From Prochilodus magdalenae (taxonomy: Eukaryota > Chordata > Actinopteri > Characiformes > Prochilodontidae), in NCBI GenBank assembly GCA_024036415.1, contig JAMWET010003419.1, forward strand, positions 672,001 through 736,000: a stretch of 64,000 bases of DNA, in the 5' to 3' direction. Shown one piece after another: positions 11,101 to 25,120 of the stretch. A program made the position numbers and the translations under genes. The notes beneath the pieces were generated by a model. The model saw only the letters and a program-made list of their open reading frames with translations. It had not been told where the DNA came from and did not search any database. Within the stretch, counting starts at the first letter, position 1. Each line of letters begins with the position of its first letter.

Positions 11101-13664
11101 TTATCATTCAGATGAGTCACCTGGGTGGACAGGCAGCGGGGTGCTCTTTTTAAACTAGCGTTCAGAGTCACTTCTGACAGCTTCACAAATTCATTGAAGT
11201 CTATGCCAGGTAGCTGCTGTGCCATCTGTAATAAACCTTAGAGGCACTGAAATGACAGCCAGTTTATTCTGATGACCTATATTTCCATAATCAACAACAA
11301 CTTCATAGAACCGAAAGATAGGCAAGAGTTGAACCCTGTGTAACCTAACATGTGACTGGTTATCTACTCTTCAACTAGAAATAGACCAACATTTAAAAAA
11401 GTACATGGCAGCATACTAAAATGTTTATACTGCAACCATCACTTATATTTGTATCACAAACCAGTGTCACAATCACAGTTCTGCCCCTTATTTCCACTCT
11501 CAGAACATCATCTCATCTTATTTAGTAGCTGTATGAAAAGCAAAAAGGTTTAATAAGTCAGCAGTCACAGGAAAATAGTGTGGAACAAAAGCCTGCATCT
11601 GCCAGCCTGCATCTGCAGTCTTAGCCATTGAAACAACAATTTACTGTCCCCCAAGAGTAATTAATGCGCCTGGTCATAGTGAAACAGATCAGCATGTGGC
11701 CTTGGAGATGTCTGTTTTACTATTTGTCCAGTCACTGGTAAAAAAAAACAAAAACAAACAAAAAAAACAGTGCTGACTTTATTGGTGGATGCATTGTGAG
11801 CATGCACACACACTCAGAAAGAAACTAACATTAATATGGAACTGGTTACTAATGAGACAACTAACCAGAGTAATGAATAAACATGACTAAGCTGTAATCT
11901 ATTTTTGAAGTAAATGTGTCCCAAATTCTGAAAATCTGTGTAACATTAATAACTGCCATGTTCTAAGTGCATTTATGGAGCAAATATTCAGATTTTAAGT
12001 GTGTACAGCTGTTCACAGCTGTGTTAGCTAGTCCTGTACTGGCTAGTGGTTTTGAGTTCTGCTGAGTATTAGCTAAAACTTACTACGTAGTCATTACCAA
12101 AACATTAGACAAAGTTTCAGCAGAAAGGAAAAATTCCAAGTGGAAGAAAGCCAGATATTTTCTGACAGTTCTTCTCATCAAAATTCATAAAAAGGACCAT
12201 ATCCTATATTCTCATTAGCCCAATCTTTCTTTACTCCTCAGAATTAAACAGTCTATTCTGGTTACTGTGCCTTGATAAAAAGATTTCTCTTTACACTGAA
12301 TGTAATGTTAATCTGACCCATTTATCAAGCTAATTATCAGACTGGCAATAATGGTCTATCTGCTATATATGTAAATATATCTGATATCTGAATTAGCAGA
12401 TATATGCTTTTCGTAGCATCACATAGCCAATAAATTCAAATGGTTGCATTGCCCCATAGTTTCCATATATGGACTGTATGAACTTGGAATAATGTTTACA
12501 TAGTACATCTCTTTCAATAACAGCACATTAAATTCTGTTTTCTCTGCATCCATAATGCTATTCCTCGGATGGGTGTGTGACAGTCCCCCAAACAATGTAC
12601 CACTTACTGTATTTGTTCAGTAGTCCTTAAACAAATGTGTCCCACTGTTGTGTATGCTACCCACAGTTCATATGAGGTATAAGATCTATGAATGTAGCAT
12701 GAAACCAGAAATACCTTCACAGTGTTTATCCATACTGTGAACATTCCTGCCACAAGCCTGAAATTAATTACACCTCCTCTGTGTGAGCTGTATATCTATA
12801 AGAACACATCACTCTGAATAGCAAAAATGGTTTAGGCATGCTAATTAATAATGAATGACCACAAAAAAAAAAGACCACTTGGTTTTGATAGCTTGTGGAA
12901 AATATGCGTCCTCGAATAAATGTGTTACAGAATGACCTTGATTCTTTGTAATATCTCATTCTGCACTAGTTTAAACTGGTACTCGCAGCTCTGTGCCACC
13001 TGTGGGAACAAGCAGTTTGGCCTTTTAGTATTTAATTGTTTATCCTAGCTTTAAAACCTTTACTGTGAGCCAAGTTAAACCTCCAGTGTTAAACCAACCT
13101 CAATTAACAGCTCTAAACACTCTCTATATTTCCTGATCAAATCTCTTTCTGGGCAGTGGTCCCTCGGGCACTTTAACCCCATGCAGTCCAATCACTTCCA
13201 CACAGCTGAGTATTTAGCAATGACAGTAACTAAGCCAAAGTTTACAACAATTAATACGGTTTTAAAATTAAACATGAAAAATAAAACTGTAAAGTTTTAT
13301 CAATGTTCAATTTAACATTCAATTATTTTTGGATGGCAGTAAATGAATTTTATCATGTGTGTAACTGATACTGATAACACCTGCACCCTAAACATGATTT
13401 TTCAAGAATTTATTTGTGCCCTATTAAATATTTGTAGTGGCCCAGTATCATAACCAGTTTCCAAGCATTCAACATGATATAGGAATTTCATACAAACAAA
13501 AAGATAAATATTAATTTGCATTGAAGCTGTAAGCTTGTTACTTAAACTGTAAATCTTAATAAGCTGCTTTATTTTAGTACTAACAGAACTAACAGTTCTG
13601 AAGAACATTTAAAAAAAATCACAAACTAACTTAAGTTGTTTTCTTAAAAACATTTGTGTGCCTT

Positions 13665-13945
13665 CGACAGAATCTCATAAGCAAAACAGCTGTCAGGGCA
13701 GCGACAGCTCATAAATGTGACGTCTCATGAATTGCCCTTTTTCAAAATTAATGAAATCCTCCAACAGGCCTGAGACGAATCATGTACTTGTGCTCATGCC
13801 AGACGCTACAAACAAGCATCGAGCAGCTCCAAATTTAATGAGTGCGAGAACATACGCTCGATGATCAAAAAGCCAAACAACATGATTCAAGCAGCAGCGG
13901 GGAGCCAGTGGCTTGCCTCACAGCTCGCTACAGCACAAGAATTCA
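13665..13945. promoter_or_regulatory. Candidate conserved enhancer-like block
   Basis: This block contains cagctgtcagggcagcgacag (Meis/TGIF-like TGTCA), a CRE-like tgacgtc near 13720, and aaattaatgaaat homeodomain-type cores, all within about 100 bp. The base composition is higher in G+C than the neighbouring intron. The reading frame from 13861 on the plus strand has no recognised domain. The regulatory call is inference. Confidence 0.3.
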
Positions 13946-15939
13946 ACATTCATAAGCAGACAATAAAACATGTCAGGTTGAACGCAGACACAGTGTCTAG
14001 GAGCCATAAACGCTTATGTTTTCTGGGAATTAAAAAAAATTCCACACCTGTGACAATAGCACCAGAGGCGCAATATCCCGAAAGACGGTCAGAAACACGT
14101 CCGGTTTGTGGTGTGGATGAAATGGCGGTATGTGAGTGTGTGTTCACGCGTGTGACTGATGAGGCTCCGCATACTGCAGCGTGACTGTGTGTGGATAAAC
14201 ACATCCTAATGGAGCAGACCGTTGTGTTTACATCCTTTGATATCTCTCTTGATCCTGTGCAGCCTCCTCACTTCTGCACACTGTCACTTTCCTGCCTGTG
14301 CCCTTTCCGCAGATCTGCATGGGCAAGAGGCAAAAGGCACCCAGCCAGGGATGCCACTTTAGATCATACAACAGCCTGTATCATTTGCACTTGCATCTGG
14401 CAAGGCTTTTGTCACTTGAGCTCCAGCCAGGCACGGATCATCAAGTTATCGGCCCCTGGGCACAAATGTTTGGTGGGCCTCTACCTGGCTAATATTTTTT
14501 TTGAGTGGTAATGGTATATTTTACGATGTCACAGCAGGTTACATGAGAGCTACATACACATAAGCAGATCACTGCTATAAAGGACATTCTATCAGATTAG
14601 TTCAAACTCACATTCACTACTTTTTAAAGGATTATGTTGCAATCTATTTAAACTCCTGTCACATTAATGGAAACAGTAAATAGCTAAAAATCTTAAATAA
14701 ATAGCTAAATAACTTTTTTCCAGTACCTTGACTGGTTGACCTTTTTCCATGTGGCTTTGGAAATGGACATTCTTTGTTCTGTCAACATATAATGTCTAGT
14801 CAAATGGGCCAGTCAACTTAGTCTGTGTTTGTAATAAAAGTGGCCAGTAAGTGGAAATACAAAGCAGGTATTTCCAATAAAGTGGCCAGTGGCTGCAGAC
14901 ACAAGTCTTGTTAAAAAAAATCGGAAGAAGAAACCACTTGTAGGTCTGAAAAAACGTGCAAGCAGCACTGATATTCTCTCCTTCGGCACTTATAGTGTAA
15001 GTGTGGACAGATGGCAGGAGAGAAGCATAGAGAGAAACAGAGAGAGAACGCTAAACAGGAGCCAGACCAAAATGCAAAATTAACACCTAGCACATGCAGT
15101 CGACAGACGACTCATGCAAATCAGGCAAAGGAGTGCTTCTACTGGCGTGGCATCACTCTGGCTCTCACAAGTTTGAGCTCAACAAAATGAAACATCAAGC
15201 GAGAACTATAATTACGAGACGAGTTTACTGGGTGATGCATACATATGATTATAATACCAAAATGACAAAATTTAGTTGCACATGCACAGAAAACTGTAGG
15301 TTTTCTTTTAAGAGACACCTTTTCTTTGCATTGCTGACTAATTCAAATGAGCAAAGAAGAAAAACGGAACAGGACATACAAACTGCACAAAAACGGGAAG
15401 TCCTTAAACCCCGTGCCAATGAGGAACATGTGTAGGCCGACAGCAGTATGCAGCTTAGCCCAAATCGTTTGGTTGGATGGCCATGCTGGGGGCGTCTGAG
15501 TCATAAATAACACGCACACTGAAAAGTACACCCAAAGATGAAGCACAGAGTGTGTGGTAGCTATTCATAGCATACATTCAATGTAACAGTATTGTTTCAG
15601 TATTGTCTTTGATGCGGTTGCACCACCATGGCGTGCCACAAACATTCTCACGAATTTCTGCCAAATGTCAAAGAAAAATTTAAAAAGTATAAAAAGTTAT
15701 AAAAAAAACCCATGTAAATCCAAAATCACTTCTAGTTTAACCTTTTTGATGTTTCTTTCCCCAATACTGGCAATATGCAACACTACGCAAAAGCCAGACA
15801 CACCCATTTCATTAATTTAATGTCTAGATAACAGTACAGGTTATTTACAATTCAGGGTCAGAAAAAAGCACAGAAGTCTGAACAACTAAATATAATATAA
15901 CAAAGTCCACTCTTGCCTTCTGAACTTTTTTGAAGACCT

Positions 15940-16070
15940 GCTTTCAGAAATAGAAAGACATCTGCAGGGCTACATTTCCATAGCTCCACAGCTCAGTCTT
16001 CGAAGTTTGTTGGATTTTCTGCTTCTCATTATCCAAGTAATACCAACTGCAAAATACTGTTCATCTGACG
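15940..16070. repeat. Diverged dispersed repeat, copy 1
   Basis: A stretch with tctgcagggctacatttcca, then ttggattttctgcttctcat and ccaagtaatacca, resembles 51125-51225 in the same order and orientation. The two look like old copies of one interspersed element. The borders are approximate and the family is unknown. Confidence 0.4.
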
Positions 16071-19000
16071 GTGACAGTTCTGAGGGTCTTACAGGTTTTG
16101 CTATTGTTTTTGACTTTTTTTTTTAACTACACTTTTAACTACTCTTATGATTTTTGCCCTTCCTTATAGAAGTTACATAACTCATACTATTTCAAATTCT
16201 CTCTTAAGGCACATGATGCGCACAACAAAAATCTAAATATAATAAATATAATTAATATATTGTTTAAAACCTATAATATAACAGTATAAATTATATTTTA
16301 TAGGCACGACACGGCTGTAACTTTAAAGACTGAAAATACATAACGTACTTAAAAGCTGTTTTAACTGGAAAGTAAAAGGATGGTATCCTAACTTTTGCAT
16401 AGTATGGTGAATGTGCCTATTTAGTTTAAGGATGGAATCATTTTTCTTATCTAGTCTTAGATTCATGTTCATAAGAATCATGTAGGCTTTATGTGCCAAA
16501 TATGTTCCATATTAGCAATTGATGATAAAATAATAATTTCACTTTGTAACACTTGTTCATTATGCAGTTTACTCACTCTCAAACATTCGGTTTTGACACT
16601 TAATAAAACATTTTCGGTTCAATCAGAACAAACACCTCGGGTGTAAATTGAAATGTGCTCCGATTCACACTTCATAAGAAATCCAACGTTCAGAGCTGTT
16701 GTCTTGAAAAAGCTGGGACACACATGCCTCACCATGCAAGAAAATCAATTCCAAAATTAGCCAGCAACCAAATACATTTATTGTATTTAAACATGTTTCT
16801 ATAAACCATTTGCACAATTTAACAACAAATCCTGATTTTAAAGAAGTGAGACGCCCAAGGGTCATAGTTTGAAGACACTAACTACAAATTAAACGGAATT
16901 CACATATCGTCTGAGAATTTGATGAGTTTAGTGAATTAGTGCAGACACCCTATTCTGCTTATAAAGCATTGTACAAAGTGCTCATCACTGGCAAAGTTTT
17001 CTAATTGAGACTAAAAACTAAACCTAGTCTGAAAGAGAATGTTAGCCACATTGATTGTATGGTTTAGTCTAAGACATCCCAGACTAAATGACTATACTGG
17101 ATTACATCTGTTATTCTCTACTAGAGGATAGAATATGCTATGTAGTTTCAAAAACCATACACCCAAGTCTATTTAAGATAGTTAAACTTAATACTAAATA
17201 CATGCCAGTTTCGTTACACATTTGCCTGTTAAGTTTGAGCTGTCTTATGTTGCTTGGCGAGGAAATGATTCTAGCTTTGTAGCCGCAGTTTTAGCACCAA
17301 ACATGTTTTGCTTCAGCAATATTTGGGGTAAATCAAGACCTGTAATTGTTTTTTAGCAGCCAAACCATGTATTCAACGCTGGACTTGATCCTATTCCTGG
17401 GGAACAGATTATATCTATCTATCTTGGTCTTGATCTTCATGGCAATTTATTATAAACCTCAACCTTTTGATTACCCCATCTGATCTTACAACACCCAACA
17501 ACTGCAAGCCATGGACAACAAGCAAGGCAAGAAAATCAGAAAGATTAAGATTTGAGATTAAGCAAACCTCTTGCTCTCAGGTGAATGTAGGCTAGAGCAG
17601 ATTTAGCCTCAGTGGGGGTGACCTGAGCCTGGAAGCTGATAGCCCACCGTGCACCCGAAGAGACCTGGACTTCTCCAAGAGGAACTACAGAGAACAGAGA
17701 GCTAGCTAACTCCTGCCCACCCCATACATCATCCTGCCTGCACTTGTGCTTTGGAGGCCCCACTGAGATTAATTAGAGCCCTGAGGAGGCTGAGGTACCA
17801 CGTTAAGATGAGCGCTTACGATAAGATGAATTACAGTTAGCTACAGTTCAGCCCATGTGTCTTGTTCGTAAGCAGAAATGAGGAAACGAGGGGGCACTTG
17901 GGGGAGTATATTCACACCTCAAAAAATTGTATTGAGCTGCATGGCAAAGCAAGAGAGCGCTCGGTGAATAATGATCAGGGAGCTATTTGAAGTAGTGTAA
18001 ATACAACTGGCATGATTTGGCATAACAATGCAAAACATATACATGCCTATGTTCTAACCCTTTAATAGGTCTTTGCAGTCACTACTGTTCTTTTATTTCA
18101 GTTGGAGGTATGCTGTTTCAGGCTCCTATTCTGTATTTTCTTTTGTTTTTTATTCACAAAAACAGCAAGGATTATTTTAACTATAGCAGTTTCCACTCTG
18201 TGTAAATCATTTCAAATGAAAAAGACCTTTTGATAGTTGCAACTTTAAGAATGATAAAAATAATAATAATAAATAAATAAATAAAATTAATTATTTTTAT
18301 TCTGACTTGATGATCCTCCCTCAATCGAAAATGAAGCTAAGCTGAGTGGGTAAGCATAAAAACCCATGTTAGTCTTTGGAAGGCTGCAAAGATGCATCTG
18401 CTTCCTGGAAGGCAGAAAAAGCACTTTGTTTAATGGCTTTCACCACAACTACTGTTCCAACAACTGCTACAGACTGCCTACAGTAACAACACTCCACATC
18501 ACTTCAACATCAATAGGTGGGTTAAATTGCTGTAGGTTGAATGGCATGAATGTATACATGGCTGTGACATCAGAAGATGGCCTTTTAGAATGTATGGCCT
18601 TCTATAGGAAAAACCTCATCACACTTGGTATGTTTCTTATGATTTCCAGACACTGTAAGACGACCTGCAGAGCTTGGCCAGGCACTGACCTGCATGTCAG
18701 CTCATACATGCTCAACAACTGCAACTGACCCACTTCAGTAAGTTGGCATATGTCGTTATGATGCAAAATAACTCCAACTCCAGTCTACCAAAAAAACTAA
18801 AAATCAATAAACCTTTACCACTATCAAACTAATTAATTTCACCCTACCAGGCGGTTCATGGGGTCAGCACATAACTGAACTAGCCTTGTTAAACCAGCAT
18901 AAGTCCAAATGCATATTTTCATCTCCACAATTTGACTGTCAGAGGGTATAGTACACAATATTTGTTTATTACGGTAAAACTGTAATATGAATAAAAACAA

Positions 19001-19706
19001 ATAACTAACTATAACTATATCAAAGCAGACACATAAAAAGATAATACATAATGGGTGCTCTACTAAAAAAACCAAAAAGTGGTACATATGTATCAGCCAA
19101 AGGTGACTATATTGTTTGCAGAGGTCACTATACATCTTGTTCTACCTCTGCAAACATACAGGGGAATATTTTGCTAAGAGGCATTGGCATGGTGAGAAAC
19201 AATAAGATGGACTGGATTGTCAAAAGAAATTAGACTGTTTTTCACTTTCTGCCATGTGGTGCTGTATCTCCAAAAGTAGCCTGCCTCAGCTGACTATGCC
19301 AATTTCATGAAAAGCAAAACATCAAACAGACATTTGATATATCCTTTGGAAAATTACTACCACCAACTGAGGTATAGGTGATGCTGGATTGTCATTAGGA
19401 GCTTTAAATATTACAAGCAAAACCTTGCAGTCAGTGTGGAAATTAACAGGAAGCCAGTGTAAAAATATAATACACTCAAACTTTTCTATTCCTGATGAGC
19501 CTGCCTGCACAAACATGGCTAATTAAATCAGGCCAACAATCAGGAACAGACCGATTTAAAGAAAGAAAACTGCAAGGAAATGAAAAGAAGGCCATGGCAA
19601 TGATTTGGAGGTGAACTGTCAGTGTACTCTGAATCCACCTTGGGTGAAACACCCATTTCCTCTCTCTCTCTGCAGTGCAGCATTGCTGTCCATCAATGGT
19701 CTAGAG

Positions 19707-19777
19707 CAGTGTTTTCTCAACCCTGGTCCTGGAGTCACCCAACAGGGTGCTTCCAGGACCAGGGTTTAGAACCACTG
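19707..19777. mobile_element. hAT-type MITE, 71 bp, with 8-bp target duplication
   Basis: The element starts cagtgttttctcaaccctgg and ends with its near-perfect reverse complement (ccagggtttagaaccactg), leaving almost no loop. It is flanked on both sides by the identical 8 bp gtctagag (19699-19706 and 19778-19785). An 8-bp target-site duplication and a CAGTG terminus are the hallmarks of hAT elements. It is non-autonomous and lies in a rims2 intron. Confidence 0.85.
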
Positions 19778-22264
19778 GTCTAGAGTGCAGTGCCTCACAT
19801 TTGTCTGTAAGTCTTGTTCTTTGTTTTCTCTGTCCTGAGATCATAAGAACAAGCCAGCTGAGCATGTTTCTAGCTTCATCGCCTTTTAGAGATTATACAG
19901 AATCCACCACGGTCTGCATTCCAAACTCTACTGTCCATAAATACAGCAGCAAAAATGCACACAAAGCAACGCTTCCAAACACACAGCGCAGCAAAGCTAA
20001 ATTAAGTTAGGCTTTTAAAAAAAGGGAAAGAAAGAAAGCATTTCAGAGAGCGTAAATATTAGGAAAACTATTCTCTGGAAGGCATGTCTGAGCAGCTGAG
20101 TAGTCACGTTTTGGGCTGTGGTTATATAACACTAACATTCATCAGTCACTGAACTGTTGTTTTAAGTGAGGAGGGTTTATATTTTCACCCTTATCCCCGC
20201 TGACAGATGCAATAATAATGATAAGTGTTGACCAGTAGTAGTTTTTTGGCCCCTACACAGAGAGCAGCTGGGGCCAGTTGTAGTGACATTGGCCAAAAAA
20301 GCATCTTGTTTAGTTTATGGTTGATGCCTCAGAGACAGAGGCTTACTGTAAGGCTTAATTGAGCAAAGCGTCAACAGCAGCACGTGTACACATCCCTTCA
20401 GAGAGAAATAGAGAGAGGTTAGCGTTGCGCAATGTTTTGTTCAATACTATTTCAAGATTACTATACAACACTAATTTACAAAGAATACTAGTTTGTTACT
20501 GGGCATCAATACAAGGATAATACTAGAAGTAAATGCGGGAGCCCACAGCTAACAAGTGCATAGGATTATACCTACACAGACAAATGTTAGCAGTATGGGT
20601 TGTACTGAAGAGCCCCTAGACTCTAAATGTGATATTCTCAATGTGATATAAGTCACTTTGTGACATTTGTGGCCTGCTATTTCTGCACTGGTTAACTTTA
20701 AAATAGATGTGTCTAGGTGCAGCAACAGTTTAGTCACTTACTACAGTTTAGCCACCTACTAATGTCGTTGGAATCAACTTAAGCAGTAGAACTGTGCATT
20801 GTGAAATTCATGGAAAACGTTTCTGTATCAGCATAATCTATAATCCATTTTGCATTCAAGAGTGTGATGAACGTTAGGATATAATGTAATGTACTATAAT
20901 GTCCTCATCTCACAGTTTCTCATTCTTCAAAATATGCTGACTGAGGCCATTTTTCATTTACATCTTAGATTTGAAAGAGATTTGAAGAGCACTGATAAAG
21001 AAGGACTCTTTTTGCCATAACACCACTGTGGTATTTAGCATCCTGTTACTTTGTATTGGTAAACTGTAAAATCTGTTCTTGCAACACGTCTGCAGACACC
21101 TCAGAGAGAATCTAAAATGGCTCAGAGCCTGAGAAGCATTAGCAAGGTCATAGATGTCAGAGATGAGATTACATCCACAACACCAATCCATTACCTCCAG
21201 CAAGACAAATAGTATCACCTTACCTGCTTTCAACAACCTTTAGAAATGGACATACTGCTTTACTGTTGCACAAGCAAATACAATGCAATACTTAATTTAA
21301 GCATGCATTCAATATTATCATTACTTTAAATATTTTCCGTGCATGTGAAATTGACTGGGTGGGAAAACTATTTAACATTTGAAAAGGTTAAGATAAGGTA
21401 AACAAAGTCATTTAGAGTGATCCGATGTGAAAAAGTTCACTAAATTGAGGTCTACAGACTTTGCTGAGGTGGTAACTGGAATCAGTGGTTCCAATGTCTA
21501 CAACACAAATATAGCCATTTCATTTAATCTTCTAGGTGTTTATATCTAATGTTGATTAAAAAAACTATAAAAATATTTATTTTGTGACTATTTTGCCCTA
21601 GAATGCCATGTATATACCTTTTTACCCTGAACTGGTTTTAAAAAGTGCCTTTTTATCTCAAAAGTCCAGTAAACAACTGCCATAATCCTACATACAATTT
21701 TAAAAATGCTTATTCCTAAAAGTGTCATCTGTCTTAAAAGCTACTTTAGACAAACTAAACTTAACCAAACTAAAACCTTTATAGCCCATGATACCCATTG
21801 GAATAAGCATTTATCATTTGTGTGTGGCTATGTCCGTTGTCATTACAAGCTTCTGTAGGTGTCATGTAGCCTCATGAGCAGTGAAGTAAAGTGCTACCAG
21901 TTGTCTACTACTTTGGTATCAAACATTGTGATACCACACTTGATATTAGTTTCAAAGTCAAAGAATCTGCTACTGTAACAATGCTATATTGTACATCTTT
22001 ATAAACAAAGTACATGCAGCATATGCACACATTGCCATATGCCATAAAATGCTCTTTAAAAGTAATACCAGTATGAACTTCAGAAATGTGCATACAGTAA
22101 TAAAGATGCTGTATGACTTCATACTTCATTTGTCTATAATATTGATTTCTGCTGATACAGACTTTTCATGTTGTTGTTTTTTTTTTTAGGGTGGGGGTCT
22201 GTTAAGACAATGGGGTGCAATTACTTGATATTTCAGGCCTGCAGAAGTCTTTTGGGGACAATTG

Positions 22265-22450
22265 AATGTTATAAATCAGCACACCGGTTTTAGCTTGCTC
22301 ATGAATAATATGAGCAGGATGGAGCCCTATGAAACTCTATCCCGCAGGCTGTGCCATCAGTGATTAATTACAACAATCTGCAGGAACTACAGCCCTTTCT
22401 GTACTACAAGAGCCAAGCTTGAATTAGCACGGGCAGACACTCAAGCAGCC
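22265..22450. promoter_or_regulatory. Candidate conserved non-coding block
   Basis: A less AT-rich stretch with a clustered TAATTA homeodomain site (agtgattaattacaacaat near 22360) and no coding potential. It has the texture of vertebrate conserved elements. Untested. Confidence 0.25.
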
Positions 22451-24699
22451 GAATGTCTTCACTAACATAAATGCGATATTAACCTTTGCTATAGGGGTTA
22501 ATGAATGTTGAAGCTGTTAAAGAAAGGAGAAAAAGGGTGGGTGCACTTTCAGGGGAGGCTTTTATTGTTAACCTTTCTAACTCTTTGTACTTTGCCAGGG
22601 TCATCAGCAAGCTCCAATCTATACCTTGAATTTTTGTTGAAGAACAACTTCAGATGCTAACCAACTGAAATCCAAGCTCCACCCACATGTGCACTGCACA
22701 GAATACTTCAGTTGTTCATCAAAATACTGTATAATTGGACTAACATTAGCACATAAGAAGGTGTTTGTGTGGTAAAATATACAAAGATCAATTTCACTTC
22801 TTAAATACAAAAAAGAAAAGGGATTTTGTTTTTTACTAACTGTCAAATAGTGATAGACAATTTTTGGCAGAAACCGAAGCACACAATGAATAGAAACAGT
22901 TTACATGTAATAAACATACTAAAAATATTATTGTATGCAAATGCATTCCAAAGCAATTTATTTTAGTTTTTTTAGTCATACTTTGTAATTTTACTGTTGT
23001 GTTTTAATTTTGATTAAATACTTTAATTTCAAGTCATTTCAAAATTTAGCATTCCAGCTTTTCTTTGTGCGCAATTGTTTTTGCATTTTGAGCAGGATGT
23101 TGTATAAAAACAAATTGCTTGTCTGATGTTTGCACTGACTGATGCGGTGGGAATTCACAGCTTCACTATTTGCAATTTTAACTGGGCAGCACATACAGTA
23201 CATGTTTTCTGTGTAAATACAGAAAACATTCAGATGTAACCATATAGCCTGGATTACATTCTTGCTGAAATATCATTTGTTTAATGTTGGGAAAATAAAA
23301 CTGAAACTGCACTAGTTCTAATGGTCACACAAGTGTTAACATTTTCAATAAAACATGCAGATTAAGATGGGGATTAACTAGGTGCTGTCAGTGTTATCTA
23401 GGTTTTAAATCTGTCATAAATGAACAGCTCTGAAAAGCTGCTTGTGTTGGCTCCTGTGTGACTATTTCACAAATCTAAAGTAATCATTAAAAAAAAAACC
23501 CTGACAACACAAGGAAGAGACACAAGTCAGGTAGCATACTGACATGTTTTAAATGCCTTGGTTATCCATTACAGCTGATAAAAAAGTGAAGGGACTGTAC
23601 TTCTACTGCTCTTGTGCCTGGATTAGGCTGTTCTTGAGATCAGAATCCCAGAGACCCTAAATCGTCAACAACAACTCAGGAGTGGTGACGAGCTTGTATG
23701 ACTGGGCTGAGGTCTGGAGACCGTCAACACAAATAATCCAAATATGTGGCTGCAACATGCCAAAGAAAGACCTTGTTTACAAACATCCACCTTAGATCAG
23801 GCTTTAGGACACATTCAGAACACCATACATTCACTTTTCATTTTATGATAATTAGCCAAAATGAAATGATCCAGATTTACTCAGAATAAAACTTTGTTAC
23901 ATTGACATACATTTAAGCTCTTCTATGATGTTACCATATTGTAGACACAAAGTGATTGAGGTATAGGAGGAATAATTAACACAGCCAAGTACAGAGATCT
24001 CAAAGGCATGGCCAAGGCTAAGCTATGTGCAGAAGAATCTAGAGTCTAATGCCCTACTCAGACCTAGCCAGACCCAGGCATCTGAAATCCACCTGCAAAT
24101 GTGATGCATGGCCTGAAAAACCCAAGAGGACAGTGTAATGATAGCATTGTATTTTTAAATAGTGCTTTCTGCCACAAAGCAGATACTTCAACTCATAAAA
24201 TACTTGTGTTTCATTGTGAAACAATGAAGAACTATAAATTAGACAACAGAAGTAATTTGCTATATTTAATACTATATAATATTATTTATATCGTTTTATT
24301 TACTGAAAACAGTAATCATACATTTTTGAACGTTAGTTTTATATATATTTATATATATTTATTTATTTTGGCATTCCCAATTTCACCTGCTTACTACACC
24401 AACACACAATGCTACCATGCTAGGAAGGGGGAAAGCTAGCAGATACTTCCTCCAAGGTTCATCAAGTGCTGCTACATCTTTTTTCACTAATTAAACGTCA
24501 GTGAACAGCTCAGCACTCTTAGAGGAAAACACTAATCCCCTATGTCCATCCCACCCACTCCGAGAGTGAGGCCAATTATGTTCTCCTGGGCTCCTGATGA
24601 AAGGGTCAGTTGAGTTTCTTAGGAGGCCCGTAAGAAAAGCCCCGTTAAAAGAAAAGCAGAGGCATTTAGGATCAGCAATTTGTCTGAAAATGTTGCTCA

Positions 24700-25120
24700 A
24701 CCACTTACTTGGTCAGACAAGAAAAGGGCAGTACTGATTTCCCTGCTCTTGGATCGATGTGCCAGGGAGCAGCAGAGACGCAGAGAGAGAGACAACGTGA
24801 AGGAAGAGAGAGAATGCACGTGACAGGTGCTAATGCCATTGGTGGTTGTTGCAGTCCCAGAGGAGAGGGCAAAAGAGTGCTGCTGTTTCAGAACGAACTT
24901 CCTGCGCATTAAGGCACAGAACGCGGAGCTCTTCCAGACAGAGTCAGAGTGGCTCACAAAGCCTGAAATAACCCGCTTTTGGAAAACGCCACCCTTTGAA
25001 TATGTGCCTCTACCAGGCAGCTGCCAGGCCTTCTGGGTAAAGAGCGATGAACTAGGGCAGAAAGCTGAAACAGACCATGCATTGCATATACAGCAGGGAC
25101 GAAGGCCTGTTTCAAATATT
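24700..25120. other. GC-richer block with long open frames, no gene recognised
   Basis: Open frames run on both strands (plus 24827-25183, minus 24697-25194) because stop codons are rare in this less AT-rich segment. The plus frame contains FWKTPPFEYVPLPGSCQAFW, which matches no family I know. No polypyrimidine-AG plus donor pair frames it convincingly. It is more likely a regulatory element or old repeat than an exon. Confidence 0.3.

Noticed and set aside
14191..14511. Plus-strand frames of 106 and 64 codons near 14.3 kb
   Set aside because: No family resemblance, no splice borders and no promoter; possibly part of a conserved non-coding block.
21221..21290. A strong donor consensus (gcag/gtaaggtg on the minus strand) with a plausible acceptor about 35 nt upstream
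   Set aside because: The frame that would fit between the 29-kb exon and 1966 contains a stop codon, and the open frame gives no RIM-like text.
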